The notes beneath the pieces are model-generated. The model made no database searches. It worked only from the letters and a program-made list of their open reading frames with translations, and had not been told where the DNA came from. The position numbers and the translations under genes were made by a program. Positions 1-11,200 of a stretch of DNA of 64,000 bases are shown here, one piece after another; position 1 is the stretch's first letter; every line of letters begins with the position of its first letter. Source of the stretch: a bacterium (lineage in GTDB: Bacteria; Zixibacteria; MSB-5A5; GN15; FEB-12); contig JAHLKV010000005.1 in assembly GCA_020444475.1 (NCBI GenBank), positions 124,001 through 188,000 on the forward strand. Direction: 5' to 3'.

Positions 1-368
1 AGCATGCGGAGGCTCGAATTGCGGCCCCGCTTGATGGTCTGGTTCCAGCGTCGGAACTCCGGTGAGATCCGACCGACTGTCACCGACTTCTCCCTGATGA
101 GAATGACATCATCTTCGGTCGGCTGAATACTCCGCCCCTTGGGAAGCCCCTTGAACTCCTTAGCCGTGATGCCGGGCCAGAAGATAGCGATATTCTCGCC
201 CATCCCTTTCTGGCTCTTCATCTGGGCGTCGCCGATCCCCTTGCCGAATGCAAACAGCAAAACGATCGAGCAGGTGCCCCAGAAGATACCAAACATGGTA
301 AGGGCCGAACGGAGTTTCTGGCGGCGAAGATCGTTCCAGAATTGTCGTAGGGTTACGAGTGGCAGCAT
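1..368 (-). CDS. ABC transporter permease, MacB type (3' part runs off the window)
   Basis: Reading the minus strand from the ATG at 368-366 gives an uninterrupted frame to the window edge. It begins MLPLVTLRQFWNDLRRQKLR and is followed by a hydrophobic segment (SALTMFGIFWGTCSIVLLFAF) and a periplasmic stretch. This is the usual N-terminus of a MacB_PCD/FtsX permease: a basic amphipathic start, one membrane segment, then the large extracytoplasmic domain. It follows the adaptor gene by 21 bases, so the two form a tripartite-efflux or lipoprotein-release operon. The ATPase is not in view and may lie beyond the edge or be encoded elsewhere. About 122 residues are visible; substrate unknown. Confidence 0.8.
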   Translation of the reverse strand, partial: MLPLVTLRQFWNDLRRQKLRSALTMFGIFWGTCSIVLLFAFGKGIGDAQMKSQKGMGENIAIFWPGITAKEFKGLPKGRSIQPTEDDVILIREKSVTVGRISPEFRRWNQTIKRGRNSSLRM

Positions 369-389
369 AATGTGTCGGTATGACCCCGC

Positions 390-1487
390 TTAGTCCCAGG
401 GCTCGATTTCTTTGGGTGGACGCTCAACCAGTTGGTCGCCTTCGCTCAAACCCGCCACCACTTCGATATTGATCCCGTCGGAGAGACCGGTCTCAATCTC
501 GATCTTCTCGATATTGCCGAGCGAGTCGCGGACCTCAACCGACGGTACCGAGTCGACAAACGTCACCAGTCGCTCCGGCACCAGCAGAATGTCCTCGGCG
601 CGGTTGATAATCACATCGGCGTTGGCGCTGTAGCCGGCGCGGAGGAAGCCCTTGCTCATCTGATCGAAGGTGATCTCCACATCGAACAACGTCGCACCGT
701 CCTGCTTGCGCGCCTTGGGGGAAATCTTGTCCAGTGTGCCCGTGAGCTTTTCTCCGGGAAGTGCGCCGATCTCGACATCAACCGGCATCCCTTCATGCAG
801 CTTGCCAACATCGATCTCGTCGACCGTCCCCTTGAAAATCAGGTCGTGCATCTGGGCCAGCGTGGCCAGCTCGGTACCGGCCTGATACGACGTCAGGGGC
901 ACCACCGGGTCACCCTCTTCGACCAGCAGCGACAGCACCGTGCCGGTGATCGGTGACTTGATGACGTTGTCGATCGTGCGGTCGGCGATCTCCGTGCTGC
1001 CCGATTCAATAAGGGCCAGCTTCTCTTTGGCCAGCTTCAGGCGGAGTTCAGCGTCCTCGTACGTCGAGAGGCTGTTTTCGTACTCCTGCCTGGAGATGAG
1101 TTGTTTATCGCGAAGTTGTTTGCTGCGGGAATGATCGCGCGAGGCCTGATCGAACGCCACCTGGTACAATTCCACTTCTCGCTTGGCATTGGCGTATTCG
1201 ACCGGGGTGGGGTCCGGTTTGACGTCGAACAGCGGATCACCCTGGTTGACCTTATCGCCTACCTCGACATAAACAGTTCGGACTATCCCGGCGACTTTGG
1301 ATTTGACGGCGATCTCAAATTCCGGCTCGATCTGGCCGATCGCCAGCGCCTTGTCGACGATCGATCCACGCGTCACCTCAACCGTCTTGATCTCGTCCTC
1401 TTTCTTGGCCGAACCATCTTTGGCGAAAAAAGCGACCGCCGCGACGACAACAATGAGGCCGACGGCGATAAGAATGATTTTCTTCAT
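390..1487 (-). CDS. Periplasmic adaptor (membrane fusion) protein, MacA/HlyD-like
   Basis: The 365-residue product has an N-terminal membrane anchor (residues 3-21), then a split lipoyl/barrel-sandwich domain (around 40-85 and 165-200, with the GIVRTVYVEVGDKVNQGD half-motif). A coiled-coil hairpin lies between the halves (about 95-160, Glu/Lys/Leu rich). A beta-barrel and membrane-proximal domain follow (about 205-365). This is the standard adaptor that bridges an inner-membrane MacB-type permease to an outer-membrane channel. The permease gene follows 21 bases downstream, which supports the assignment. A GGAGAG sequence precedes the ATG. Substrate cannot be inferred; MacA-like proteins serve macrolide, peptide or siderophore export. 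Confidence 0.88.
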   Translation of the reverse strand: MKKIILIAVGLIVVVAAVAFFAKDGSAKKEDEIKTVEVTRGSIVDKALAIGQIEPEFEIAVKSKVAGIVRTVYVEVGDKVNQGDPLFDVKPDPTPVEYANAKREVELYQVAFDQASRDHSRSKQLRDKQLISRQEYENSLSTYEDAELRLKLAKEKLALIESGSTEIADRTIDNVIKSPITGTVLSLLVEEGDPVVPLTSYQAGTELATLAQMHDLIFKGTVDEIDVGKLHEGMPVDVEIGALPGEKLTGTLDKISPKARKQDGATLFDVEITFDQMSKGFLRAGYSANADVIINRAEDILLVPERLVTFVDSVPSVEVRDSLGNIEKIEIETGLSDGINIEVVAGLSEGDQLVERPPKEIEPWD

Positions 1488-1697
1488 GAACGTGTTCTCT
1501 CCCGAACGATATGAATCTGCGACTTGTTTGCGAATCTGCTGTGGCTACAGAAGTCTACGCGCCCGGGAAAGCGAATGTTTCACCGGTTTACTATATTACT
1601 AGGAGTTGGCGACGATCATCTATGCAGGCATCCACGACATCGCCCGAAGATAGCCTCCAAGGTAATGTCGCGCACTACGTTGTATGGAAGAGGGGGA

Positions 1698-2813
1698 TTA
1701 CTCGACAACCGTGAAGTCAATCAAACCGTGCGATACACCATTAATAAGAATCTCGAGTTGATGCTTACCCGGTCGGTGTCTTCGAGTGGAACGGTCCAGA
1801 AACGAACGTTTCGACGTGATTGCCAGCGGCTCATCCGGTTTAATCGACTTCTCGGTCAGCTTAAACAGCTTCGGCGAGGTCTTGCCGTTGGCCTTGATGA
1901 AATGAATCTTGTAGTCGATTGCCAGCTTCTGCCTCTTTGAACCGGCCGATTTGACCGTGAATCCGAATGTCAGCTCACCGCCGATCTTCACCCGCTTCGG
2001 CGATACCGTCAACTTCTCGACTCGCACCTGTGGAGGATAGGCAAACCCAAACACCGGAAAGACCTCGGGGCTTCCCTGCCGGATCAACGACCGACACGCG
2101 TGTTTGATGATCCATTCGGTATGTCTCTGCTTGTCCTTCTGCCAGCGCAAAGCTGTCTTGATGACCGCCTTCGGATGATCTTTCGAGATATCGTTCAGGT
2201 TGTTGGCGACCGCCTTGCGGACGTACAGCGAAGGGTCAGCTTTCAGCTTCTCCAGCAGCTCCAGCACCGGTTTGGGGTCCTTGCGGAAAGCCGTGATATG
2301 CGCTGTCCAGACACCGCGCGGACGGCTCCCTTCGGCGGCCAGCCGCCGTACATGCTCATCGGGATCGAGCGCCCACTCGTGCAGGACGGGCATCATCCGC
2401 TCGGTATATCGATTCATATAGGGACGGATAGCAAACTCGCAGGTCGAGTGCGGCGTGAGCGCTTTCATCGCCGCGATCGACTCCTCGAAATGCTCCAGTC
2501 CAAACAGCTCGACATACGACGTCAGCGACCAGTTCTCGAACGACCCGACATGCGGAGCGGTCTTGATCAGGATCCTGACAGCTTTGCCGTAATCTTTCGG
2601 AAGATACTCTCTCAGGTGGCGGGCAATTGTCTGCGTACGGTCTTTGAGCTCACGCTCGGAGAAACCGTCGGCCATGACAGCCTCGGCAAACCCCTCGGCA
2701 TCAAATTTCTTATAGACACGAGCGATTGCCGAGGCCAGCCCGGCAACCGCTCGCGCACCAAGTGAGTCTTTCCACAGCCCGCTTTCGGGCCGGATGGTCT
2801 CGCCCGACGGCAT
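1698..2813 (-). CDS. DNA alkylation repair glycosylase, AlkC-like with C-terminal Ig domain
   Basis: The 371-residue product consists of HEAT-like helical repeats (about 20-255) with the family's diagnostic segment 'HVRRLAAEGSRPRGVW' near 155-170. A C-terminal beta-rich domain (about 265-371) contains 'HFIKANGKTSPK' and 'RPGKHQLEILINGV'. AlkC proteins of the AlkC/AlkD superfamily excise cationic alkylpurines such as 3-methyladenine, and this HEAT-plus-Ig layout is characteristic of AlkC rather than AlkD. The ATG lies 4 bases after the pepF stop, so the two are probably co-transcribed and translationally coupled. Family assignment is strong; activity is inferred. Confidence 0.85.
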   Translation of the reverse strand: MPSGETIRPESGLWKDSLGARAVAGLASAIARVYKKFDAEGFAEAVMADGFSERELKDRTQTIARHLREYLPKDYGKAVRILIKTAPHVGSFENWSLTSYVELFGLEHFEESIAAMKALTPHSTCEFAIRPYMNRYTERMMPVLHEWALDPDEHVRRLAAEGSRPRGVWTAHITAFRKDPKPVLELLEKLKADPSLYVRKAVANNLNDISKDHPKAVIKTALRWQKDKQRHTEWIIKHACRSLIRQGSPEVFPVFGFAYPPQVRVEKLTVSPKRVKIGGELTFGFTVKSAGSKRQKLAIDYKIHFIKANGKTSPKLFKLTEKSIKPDEPLAITSKRSFLDRSTRRHRPGKHQLEILINGVSHGLIDFTVVE

Positions 2814-2817
2814 GAAC

Positions 2818-4638
2818 TTATTTCGCCTCAGCCGCCAGCTTCACGAACTCAGCGACATCGGCCGTCGCCCGACTAGCCGCATCGGTCCAGAAGTCTTCCT
2901 TCGTCAGGTCAACCCCGAGATGCTTCATTGCGACCTCTTCGGTCGTCATCGAACCGGTGTCGGCCAACAGCGCCCGGTACTTCTCCGCAAACGCCGAGCC
3001 TTCCTTTTTCGCCTGGTCATACACACCGGTCGCGAACAGGAACCCGAACGTATACGGGAAATTGTAGAACGGCACGTCAGAGATATAGAAGTGCAGCTTG
3101 GAGCACCAGAACAGCGGGTGATACCCGGACGCATCCAGCATCGAACCAAACGCCTCCTTCTGCGCCGCAACCATCAGCTCGCGAAGCCGCTCCGCGCCGA
3201 CAATACCGTTCTTGCGCTCGGCATAGTACGACGTCTCGAACAGGAAGCGGGTGCGGATATCACAGAACAGCGTGTACGGCTGCTGCAGCTTCTGATCGAG
3301 CAGCATCAGTTTCTCCGAAGGATCAGTGCACGCCGTCAGGGCGGCGTCGGTGACCAGCAGTTCGGCGAAAATCGACGCCGTCTCGGCCAGCGTCATCGGA
3401 TAATCCTGAGCAAACAGGGGCTTGTCCTTCAGCACCCAACCATGATAGGCGTGACCAAGCTCATGCGCCAGCGTCAGCAGGTTCTCATACGTGTTGGCGT
3501 ACGTCATGAAAATACGCGACTGCTTGAACGGACCGAACCGCGTACAGTAGCCGCCGCCGGCCTTGCCGCCGCGATCTTCAGCCTCGATCCACCGCTTCTC
3601 GATCGCCATTTTCGCAAACTCAGCCATATCCTTCGAGAAGTTCTTTTCGTTGTCATAGATAAACGAAGCCGCTTCGTCGTAGCTGTACAGCTTATCGACC
3701 GCACCGCACGGCGCGAACTGATCGTACCAGCGGTACTTGTCGATCCCCAGCAGCTTCTTCTTGGCGTCGACATACGGAATCAGTTTGTCCTTCTCGCGGG
3801 CGACCACCGCCCACATGGCGTCAAGCGTCTTCTGCGAAATACGCGCCATCTGGAGCGCTTCGTGCAGGAAATTATCCCAGCCGCGGTTCTTGTAGACCGA
3901 GAGCCGGAACCCACCCAGCGCGTTGAGCGTCATCGCCGCCAGATCCTCGCGCGACTCCCACGCCTCGGTCAGCTTGCCGAAGGCCGCGGCACGAACCGTG
4001 CGGTTGGAGTCCGACATCTTCGTAGCAAGCTGCCCCAGCGACAGCGTCTTCGCCCCGCCGCCGTCATCGAACTCGACCGACAGATCCCCCGCCATCTTGT
4101 CATACAGCTTGTTCCAGGCGTGATAGCCGTTGACCGCCAGCTCCAGTGCCAGCGACTCCATCTCCGGCGACATCTTCTCCTTCGCCTGGTTGCGCATCTC
4201 ATTGAGATAGAACCGCTGCCCCTTCAACTCCTCGGAGCCGACCAGCTTCTCCCAGGCGGCATCGGACTGCTTGCCGGCCTTGATCTGAAGGATCGTTTTG
4301 CACTTCTGCCACTCCGCGATCTGAGCGTCGGCCTCACCCTCGATCCCGTGCGCCTTGTTGTCTTTCACATTCTGGGATACCAGGCAGTGCGCAAACGAGC
4401 TGATCAGACCCAGCCGCTCGATCATGTCGGCCATATCCAGTATGGCCTTTTTCCAGGCCGATGCGGTGCTGTCGTCAAGCGTATCCGGCAGGTTGGCGAT
4501 ATCTTTCTCGAACGCCTTGAAATCCTGTTTTACTTTGTCGCGATAGGCCGCGAGATCGGGCGAGGAAGAGCCGCCGGAGAATATACTCTCAAGATCCCAG
4601 GTTGGGGCGGGCGGCATCTTGGTGGTGGTAGTAGACAT
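2818..4638 (-). CDS. pepF: Oligoendopeptidase F, M3 family metallopeptidase
   Basis: The 606-residue length is normal for M3B oligoendopeptidase F. The zinc motif HELGH begins at residue 392 within 'LTLAHELGHAYHGWVL', with the downstream 'TLAETASIF' segment supplying the third zinc-ligand Glu. No signal peptide is present, so it should be cytosolic and degrade short peptides. AAAGGGG precedes the ATG. A promoter with TTGCCT and GATAAT, 17 bases apart, lies just upstream (4693-4665). It heads a two-gene unit with the AlkC-like gene. Confidence 0.93.
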   Translation of the reverse strand: MSTTTTKMPPAPTWDLESIFSGGSSSPDLAAYRDKVKQDFKAFEKDIANLPDTLDDSTASAWKKAILDMADMIERLGLISSFAHCLVSQNVKDNKAHGIEGEADAQIAEWQKCKTILQIKAGKQSDAAWEKLVGSEELKGQRFYLNEMRNQAKEKMSPEMESLALELAVNGYHAWNKLYDKMAGDLSVEFDDGGGAKTLSLGQLATKMSDSNRTVRAAAFGKLTEAWESREDLAAMTLNALGGFRLSVYKNRGWDNFLHEALQMARISQKTLDAMWAVVAREKDKLIPYVDAKKKLLGIDKYRWYDQFAPCGAVDKLYSYDEAASFIYDNEKNFSKDMAEFAKMAIEKRWIEAEDRGGKAGGGYCTRFGPFKQSRIFMTYANTYENLLTLAHELGHAYHGWVLKDKPLFAQDYPMTLAETASIFAELLVTDAALTACTDPSEKLMLLDQKLQQPYTLFCDIRTRFLFETSYYAERKNGIVGAERLRELMVAAQKEAFGSMLDASGYHPLFWCSKLHFYISDVPFYNFPYTFGFLFATGVYDQAKKEGSAFAEKYRALLADTGSMTTEEVAMKHLGVDLTKEDFWTDAASRATADVAEFVKLAAEAK

Positions 4639-4664
4639 GTATAAGTCCCCTTTGCAGGTGGTAG

Positions 4665-4693
4665 ATTATCGGACAGTGGCGCAAAATAGGCAA
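4665..4693 (-). promoter_or_regulatory. Candidate sigma-70-type promoter of pepF
   Basis: On the minus strand TTGCCT (4693-4688) is followed after 17 bases by GATAAT (4670-4665), about 27 bases before the pepF ATG. Hexamers and spacing fit a housekeeping promoter. Sequence-only evidence. Confidence 0.45.
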
Positions 4694-4768
4694 AAATCCT
4701 GTTTCTGGCAAGCCCCCACCGGCTATATTGTGATACCGCTAAGGGGCTATCCACGAAGGGACTAACAC

Positions 4769-5059
4769 GTGAGTGACAGCGTCAACAGCGACGATCCGGT
4801 CGAGTATCCGATCGACGGCACCCTCGATTTACACCAGTTCGCCCCCGATGAGACCCGCGACGTCGTCAATGAATACATCCGCGTCTGTCTCGAGCAGGGG
4901 ATCTACGCGGTGCGCATCGTCCACGGCAAAGGCAAAGGCGTCCAGCGACGTATCGTGCAGGCACTGCTCGAGGAACATCCCGACGTACTCGCTTTCCGCC
5001 ACGAAGGGGGCTCCGGCGGCTCCTGGGGCGCAATCGTTGTTGATTTGAAGCGGCAGTAG
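4769..5059 (+). CDS. Smr-domain protein (stand-alone)
   Basis: The 96-residue product is essentially one Smr domain: 'GTLDLHQFAPDETRDVVNEY' carries the LDLH motif and 'VRIVHGKGKG' is the conserved HGxG turn. Stand-alone Smr proteins bind or cleave nucleic acids; in MutS2 the same domain is a nuclease tail. The chosen start is GTG at 4769, with GAAGGGA about 9 bases upstream. A TATATT -10-like hexamer lies at 4734-4739 but no clear -35 pairs with it. It is divergent from pepF and ends before a bidirectional terminator. Confidence 0.88.
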   Translation: MSDSVNSDDPVEYPIDGTLDLHQFAPDETRDVVNEYIRVCLEQGIYAVRIVHGKGKGVQRRIVQALLEEHPDVLAFRHEGGSGGSWGAIVVDLKRQ

Positions 5060-5189
5060 CGGGGGAGACCCCTGTGGCCCACCCAGAGCGAGTCCCAGTC
5101 GAGCGGCGGGTGGGAATCGCGACCCATCCGTCGCTCTAAATCGCGTGCCGTACGAACTCATTCGTCCAACACCGTCAGACAGCCCCGTA

Positions 5190-5210
5190 GCCCACCCGTC
5201 CCGGGTGGGC
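5190..5210. repeat. Short palindrome GCCCACCC-5-GGGTGGGC
   Basis: An 8-bp perfect inverted repeat (5190-5197 and 5203-5210) with a GTCCC loop lies in the convergent gap between the Smr gene and the giant gene. Related GGTGGGCC sequences recur in another intergenic gap at 52950-53160, suggesting a dispersed hairpin family. Confidence 0.5.
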
Positions 5211-5225
5211 GGCAGATCCCCCAAC

Positions 5226-5257
5226 GCAAAAGGCCCCGGATTACCGGGGCCTTTTGC
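5226..5257. terminator. Bidirectional rho-independent terminator
   Basis: A perfect 14-bp stem (5226-5239 with 5244-5257) closes on an ATTA loop. The stem contains a GGCCCCGG core and an A-run on one side matched by a T-run on the other, so it reads as a terminator on both strands. It lies between the converging Smr gene and the 2965-residue gene. Confidence 0.85.
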
Positions 5258-5276
5258 ACCGAAAGAAAAGGTGGTG

Positions 5277-8200
5277 TTACTTCAGCAAAACCATCTTCTT
5301 GGTGGCGCTGAATTCACCAGCCGTCAGACGATAGAAGTAGACACCCGAAGCGTATCTACCGGCATCCCACTCTATCTTGTGATATCCGGCCTCTAACTCG
5401 TCGGATAACTGCTCGACCTGCTGACCGAGAACATTGAAAATAGTCAAGCGGTACTTCGACTTCACTGGAAGCGTAAACTCAATGGTTGTCGTCGGGTTGA
5501 ACGGGTTCGGATAGTTCTGCGACAGTGTGTAGGTTGTCGGCAGCACGTTCAGGTTGGCGGCCATCACCATACCCTCAGCCGAGCCAAGCTCAATCTCCTT
5601 GATTCTGGTCGTACCGACCACCAGCACCTCACCGCTGGTAAGTGTCCCCGAGCCGTCGTCGGTGAACACCAGCACGCGGGTGTTCATTCCGTCGAAATGC
5701 GACTCCATCTGCATCCCCGATGCGTTCGGGTGCAGTTCGGGGGTCACATTCCCCTCGAGCAGCAGGTACATGGCGCCGATCTTCGTCCCCGCGTTGTCGA
5801 TCGTCACCACCCCGCTGGTCAGCGAGACATCGGCTTCGTACGCCGCATTCGGATCGAGTTTGGGAATCGGCGCCGCATCGCCCACCACCACGCGAATCAG
5901 GTAGACCAGGTCGGCCACTGTCAGCGACAAACCGTCGGCGTTGACATCCGAAGCCGCCGTGGCTGCCTCGATCTGCAGACCGGTGCCGAACGCCTGCACG
6001 CCGTAGATGAAGTAGTTGGTGAACATCACGACGTCGGCAATCGTGTAGGCGATATTGTCGAGATTGAGGTCGCCGCGATCGTCGATATCGTCGGCGCAGA
6101 TGATCTTGAACCCGCCGTTGGTATAGTCGACACAGCGGATCGGACGCGGTTTGTCGGGCGCCACACCGGCGATACAGTCATCGGGCAGGCCGAGTGCGCC
6201 CGGCAGACCGAAGTTGTGGTTGGTGATGTTGTTGTACGCCGCGTCGAACACGTTGCGGACTACCCAGAGAGTGTCACCCGGACGCGACGACATCGAGTTG
6301 TCCGAACACGACGTCCAGTAGAAGTTGACCGGAACGAACATGCACTCAAGCGTGCGATCGTTGGTGACGAGGAAGTCGATCGACGCCAGCACGCCGATCT
6401 GACCGTCGAGGAAACAGCCCGGATGATACGCGCCGTTGTTCGTCTCGGCGATCGCCACCAACTGGATCAATCCGCTCGGACAGCCCCCGCCGCAGTTGCC
6501 GGTCGCGCCGTGGCGGTACTGGAAGTACTCCCAGCCACAGTTCGCGGGCAGTGCACCCAGATGGGCGGCGCTCGGCGTGAGGACGCTGGCGTCGTACTGG
6601 ATCAGGAAGTCATACCCGCCGAGTTCCTTGCCGGAACCGGTCAGAAGAATGTCGAGCGAACTCGTCTGACCCTGGAAGACATCGGTTCGGTACTCGATCT
6701 GTACGTGGATGCACTCGTCAACCTGCACTTCGATTACGACCGTGTCAACCGTCGTGTCGGCGCAGTTGTCGAACGCTGTGACGATGATCTGGTACGTACC
6801 GGTCGAATCGGCATCGAAACACAGCTGCTCGGTGAACGGATCCCAGTCGCCGATCGGCGAAACCGAATACCCGCTCAGGTTGTCGTCGACATCGCTGATC
6901 TCCACCGAGAAACAGAGCTCTCCGACCTGGTCGAGGAAAGCCGTGAAGTCCGGCGGCAGATCGATCACCGGTGGCTCGTTGAAGTCGACCGAGATCTTGA
7001 GCGTGTCGCGTGACTGCAGGCCGCACGAATCGACCGCCGCGAATATAGTCGTGTAGGTGCGGTCGTTGCCGTCACCGTACGGAACCGACAGACAGTACTG
7101 ACCGGTGCCCGCGTTGTAGGTGCCCGATCCCTGCGCGATCCACACCGAGTCGAGATTGTTGTTTGGATCGCTCGACGTGATGGTCCGGCAGACCTGGCCA
7201 CCGTCGCACGTAAACACCGTCGTATCGGCGCCCGCGCTTACCACCGGCTTGTTGTTGATATCAATCGAAACCTTAAAGGAGTCGATACAGGTCACACCAC
7301 AGTCGTCGATACACATGATCGCGACCGTCACGTTCTGATCACCGGTCGGCGTGAACTGCCAGTTGCCGCCCACCAGCGAACCCGGACCGGAGAGAATCTC
7401 GCAATGATCGAGATTGTCGTCAGGATCGAGCGCTCCGACCGGCAGCACGATCTGGGTCGGGGTACACTGGAAGACCGTCGTGTCGTTCGGCAGCTGACAG
7501 ACCGGTCCGCTGTTCATATCGACCGTAATCAGCACCGTATCGATATCCGTCGCACCGCACTCATCGACAGCCCGAAGGATGATCGTGTAGGTATCGGCGG
7601 AATCCGGCGTGAAGCAGATCTGACCGCCGCTGAATGTCCCCGGTCCGGCGATCACCGCGACACTGTCGAGGTTGCCGTCGGGATCACCCGCCGAAGCACT
7701 CCAGCAGACCTGGGTCGGCGCACACTGGAATATGCTCGCATCGGCCCCCGCATTCGCCACCGGCGGCCGGTTGACACCGATCGTGACATTGAGCGTGTCG
7801 ATATCGCTGTCACCGCAGGCATCGGTCGCCTGCACGATGAACCGATAGATACCGGCCGTATCCGGTGTGAAACAGAGTTGATTGGTCGATGTGTTCAGCG
7901 TGCCGCTGCCAACCAAAAGGACGACATCGGTGACGTTGCTGTCGGCATCGCCCACTATATACGGCAGACATATCTCCTCGCTGGCGCAGATGAACCGGGT
8001 GGTGTCGGCACCCAGGTTGACTACGGGAGCGTTGTTGAGGTCGATATTGTACTGGAGCGTGACCTGATCCGAGGCCCCGCACGAGTCGGTCACCGTCGCC
8101 GTCACACTATAGCTGCCGCTGGCAGTGGCATCAAAGCACCAGAGGCCAGCGGCAGAGACTGAACCGTTCCCCGTTGTCTTGGTCCAGGTGAGCGCCCCTC

Positions 8201-11200
8201 CGTCAAGGTCGGAGGCCGTGAATTGATAACAAACCTGCGCCGGATCACACATCGAAGTGTCGATCGGGCCGCCAGGATCGTCGGCGACCGGAGCGCTGTT
8301 GAGCGTGATGTCGGCGATTATCGTACAGGTATCGCTGCCGCAACTGGTCGTTGCGATCATTTCGATTTCATAGTGCCCCGAAGTATCAGCGTCGAAACAA
8401 ACCGTCCCGCCGGAGTAGGTAGCAAACGGCGACACACTCACCGTCGCGCCGCTGCCCATCACGCCGACCGGGATGCAGACCGAAGAACCGGCGTCGCATA
8501 CGAACCGCGTGACCGGAGCCGGACAGGTAATCTGCGGAGCCTCACCGATATCGACATTGAACACCAGCTGACAGGTGTCCGCGCCGCAGCTCGACTCGGC
8601 GATCACATCGACTATATACGTCCCGGCCGTATCGGCGAGAATGCACAACTGGCCGTTGGCATAGTGGCCCTGCGACACCGTAACCGTCGCGCTCGCCGGA
8701 GTGATTCCGAGCGACTGACAGACCGAGTCGGGATCGCACAGGAAGACGTCGATCGGGCCGGTCGGGCAGGTGATCGATGCGAACTGGCCGAACGACACAC
8801 TGACCGTCATCGTGTCCGCGCCAACCGCCCCGCAGGAGTCGGTCGCGCTGACGATGAACTCATAGTCACCCGCTGAACCCGGTGTGAAGCAGATCTGGTT
8901 GGCGGCGGTGTCGATCGTGCCGAAACCACCGGTCATGCTTTCCAATACCTTCGCCAGGCCATTGGCATCGTCCACCGTATAGTCGATACAGATCGGGGCG
9001 GGGGTGCACTGGAAGACCGAGCTGTCGGCCGGCAGTGTCACCACCGGAGCGCTGTTGACGGTCACGGTGAGCGTCACCGTATCAGTCATATCCGCCCCGC
9101 ACTCATCGACCGCCCGAAGCGTGAACTCGAACACCCCGGAACCGGCCGGTGTGAAGCAGATAGTCGAGCCGTTGTATGTCCCCGGACCGGTGAACTGGCA
9201 GTCATCGAGATTGCCGTCGACATCACTGCACGAGACCGGCCAGCAGATCGGCTGTCCGGCGCTGCACAGGAACAAAGTCTGGTCGGCGCCGGCGTCGGCG
9301 ACCGGCGGGTTATTGATGCCGACCGTGACGTTGATTGTATCCTGATCGAACTCACCGCACTCGTCTTCGATCCGTACCACAAACTCGTACGAACCGGCCG
9401 ATGCGGGCGTGAAGCAGACCCGTGAGTTAACCTCGTCGAGCGTCCCCGGTCCCGAAATCAGCGAGATCATGGTCGGGCGCGGGTCGTTCGGATCGTCGGC
9501 GTTGTACGGCAGACAGATCTCGTCGCTGGCGCAGAGGAAGAGGGTCGTGTCGGCGCCGAACGCGATCGTCGGCTCATCGTTGATTACGAACTCAACCGTA
9601 AACTGCGACACGCACTGGGCGCTGCACTCATCGGTGCAGGTCATCGTCACCGTCACGTTCTGGCTTGAGGTCGGTGTATAGCACCACGTCGATCCGACCA
9701 GCGTACCGACATTGACCTGGCAATTGTCCAGATTACCGTCGGCATCGGTCGCAAACGCCGGCAGACAGACTTCGGCGGGCGTACACTGGAAGATGACCGT
9801 GTCATCCGGCACCGTGCAGACCGGCGCGGAGTTGATCGTCACATCGATCAGCACCGTATCAAGATCCGTCCGCCCGCAATCGTCCTCGGCCTCGAGAACA
9901 AACTCGTACACACCGGTGGCCGACGGCGTAAAGCAGATGTTCGTGCCGTTGTAGGTGCCCGGCCCGCTCACCAGCGTGCAGCTCGCCAGATCGCCGGCGC
10001 CGTTTGGATCGCTGCATTCGGCAGGCCAGCAGATTTCGGTCGGCGCGCACTGGAACACCGTCTGGTCGGCGCCCGCGTTGGCAACCGGCTTCGAGTTAAG
10101 AGTATAGAAAACAGCCACCGTGTCGTAGTCGACCGCACCGCACGAATCGGTTGCCTTTATCACGAACTCATAGTTCCAGGTGCCGGTGGGGGTGAAGCAG
10201 ATATTCGTACCGTTGTACGTCGCACCCGCCGGACCATTCACCAGCTCACAACCGGTTAGATTACCATTGGGGTCGCTGCACGATGCCGGCAGGCAAATCG
10301 GCGTGTTGCTGCACTGGAAAATCGTCTGATCGGAGCCCGCATTGGCAATCGGCGCCTGGTTCATCGTGACAGACACACTCACTGTATCCACCGAACTCAA
10401 CCCGCAGGCGTCGGTGGCCGTGGCAATAAACTGGTAGTTGCCCGAAGCGGCAGGAGTGAAGCAAATCGTCTGCGTCATCTCATCCAGCACGCCGGAGCCC
10501 GAGCTCAGCACCACCGAACTGACGTTGCTATTCGCATCGGTGACCGTGTACGGCAGACAGACCTGCTGCGCCGCACAGAGGAAGCGCGACTGGTTCGCGC
10601 CGAGCGACAGCACCGGGGCGCTGTTGATCGTCACGTTGTACGTAAGCGTTGTCGTGTCGGCGTCGCCGCACGGATCGCTGACCACCGCCGTCACCGTGTA
10701 CGTACCGGAGCCCGAGACCGAGAAACACCACTGACCGGCGGCGCTTACCGTCCCGTTGCCGGACAGCTTGGCCCAGGTCAATGAGTTGCCATCGGCGTCA
10801 CTCGCACTGAAATCATAACAGAGCTGGCCGTTGGCGCACAGGAAGGTATCGACCGGCGAGCTCGGATCGTCTGCTACCGGCGCGCTGTTGACCGTCACAT
10901 CGACCTGTAGCTGGCATGTATCACTGCCGCACGGCGTCGCCGCGATCATCGTCAGCGTGTACAGCCCCGAAGTATCAGCGACAAAACAAACATTGCCGCT
11001 CGAGTACGAGCCGATCGGGCTGACCGTCACGTTCGTGTCGGCGCCCATGACACCGACCGGTATACACACTGTCGCGCCGGCGTCGCAGATGAACTTCGTA
11101 CTCGGCGCCGGACAGGTAATCTGCGGCGCCTCGCCGACTTCCACATTGAATACCAGCTGGCAGGTATCGGAACCGCAGGCCTCTTCGGCAATGACATCAA

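Noticed and set aside
2794..4644. 616-residue open frame opposite pepF
   Set aside because: Mirror frame of the high-GC pepF gene; Arg/Leu-rich with no recognisable family, whereas pepF carries an intact zinc motif.
5697..7013. Long plus-strand open frame (438 residues) within the giant gene, with several others along its length
   Set aside because: It is antisense to a strongly supported coding region of biased composition; the frame is Arg/His/Asp-rich with no domain, ribosome site or signal.
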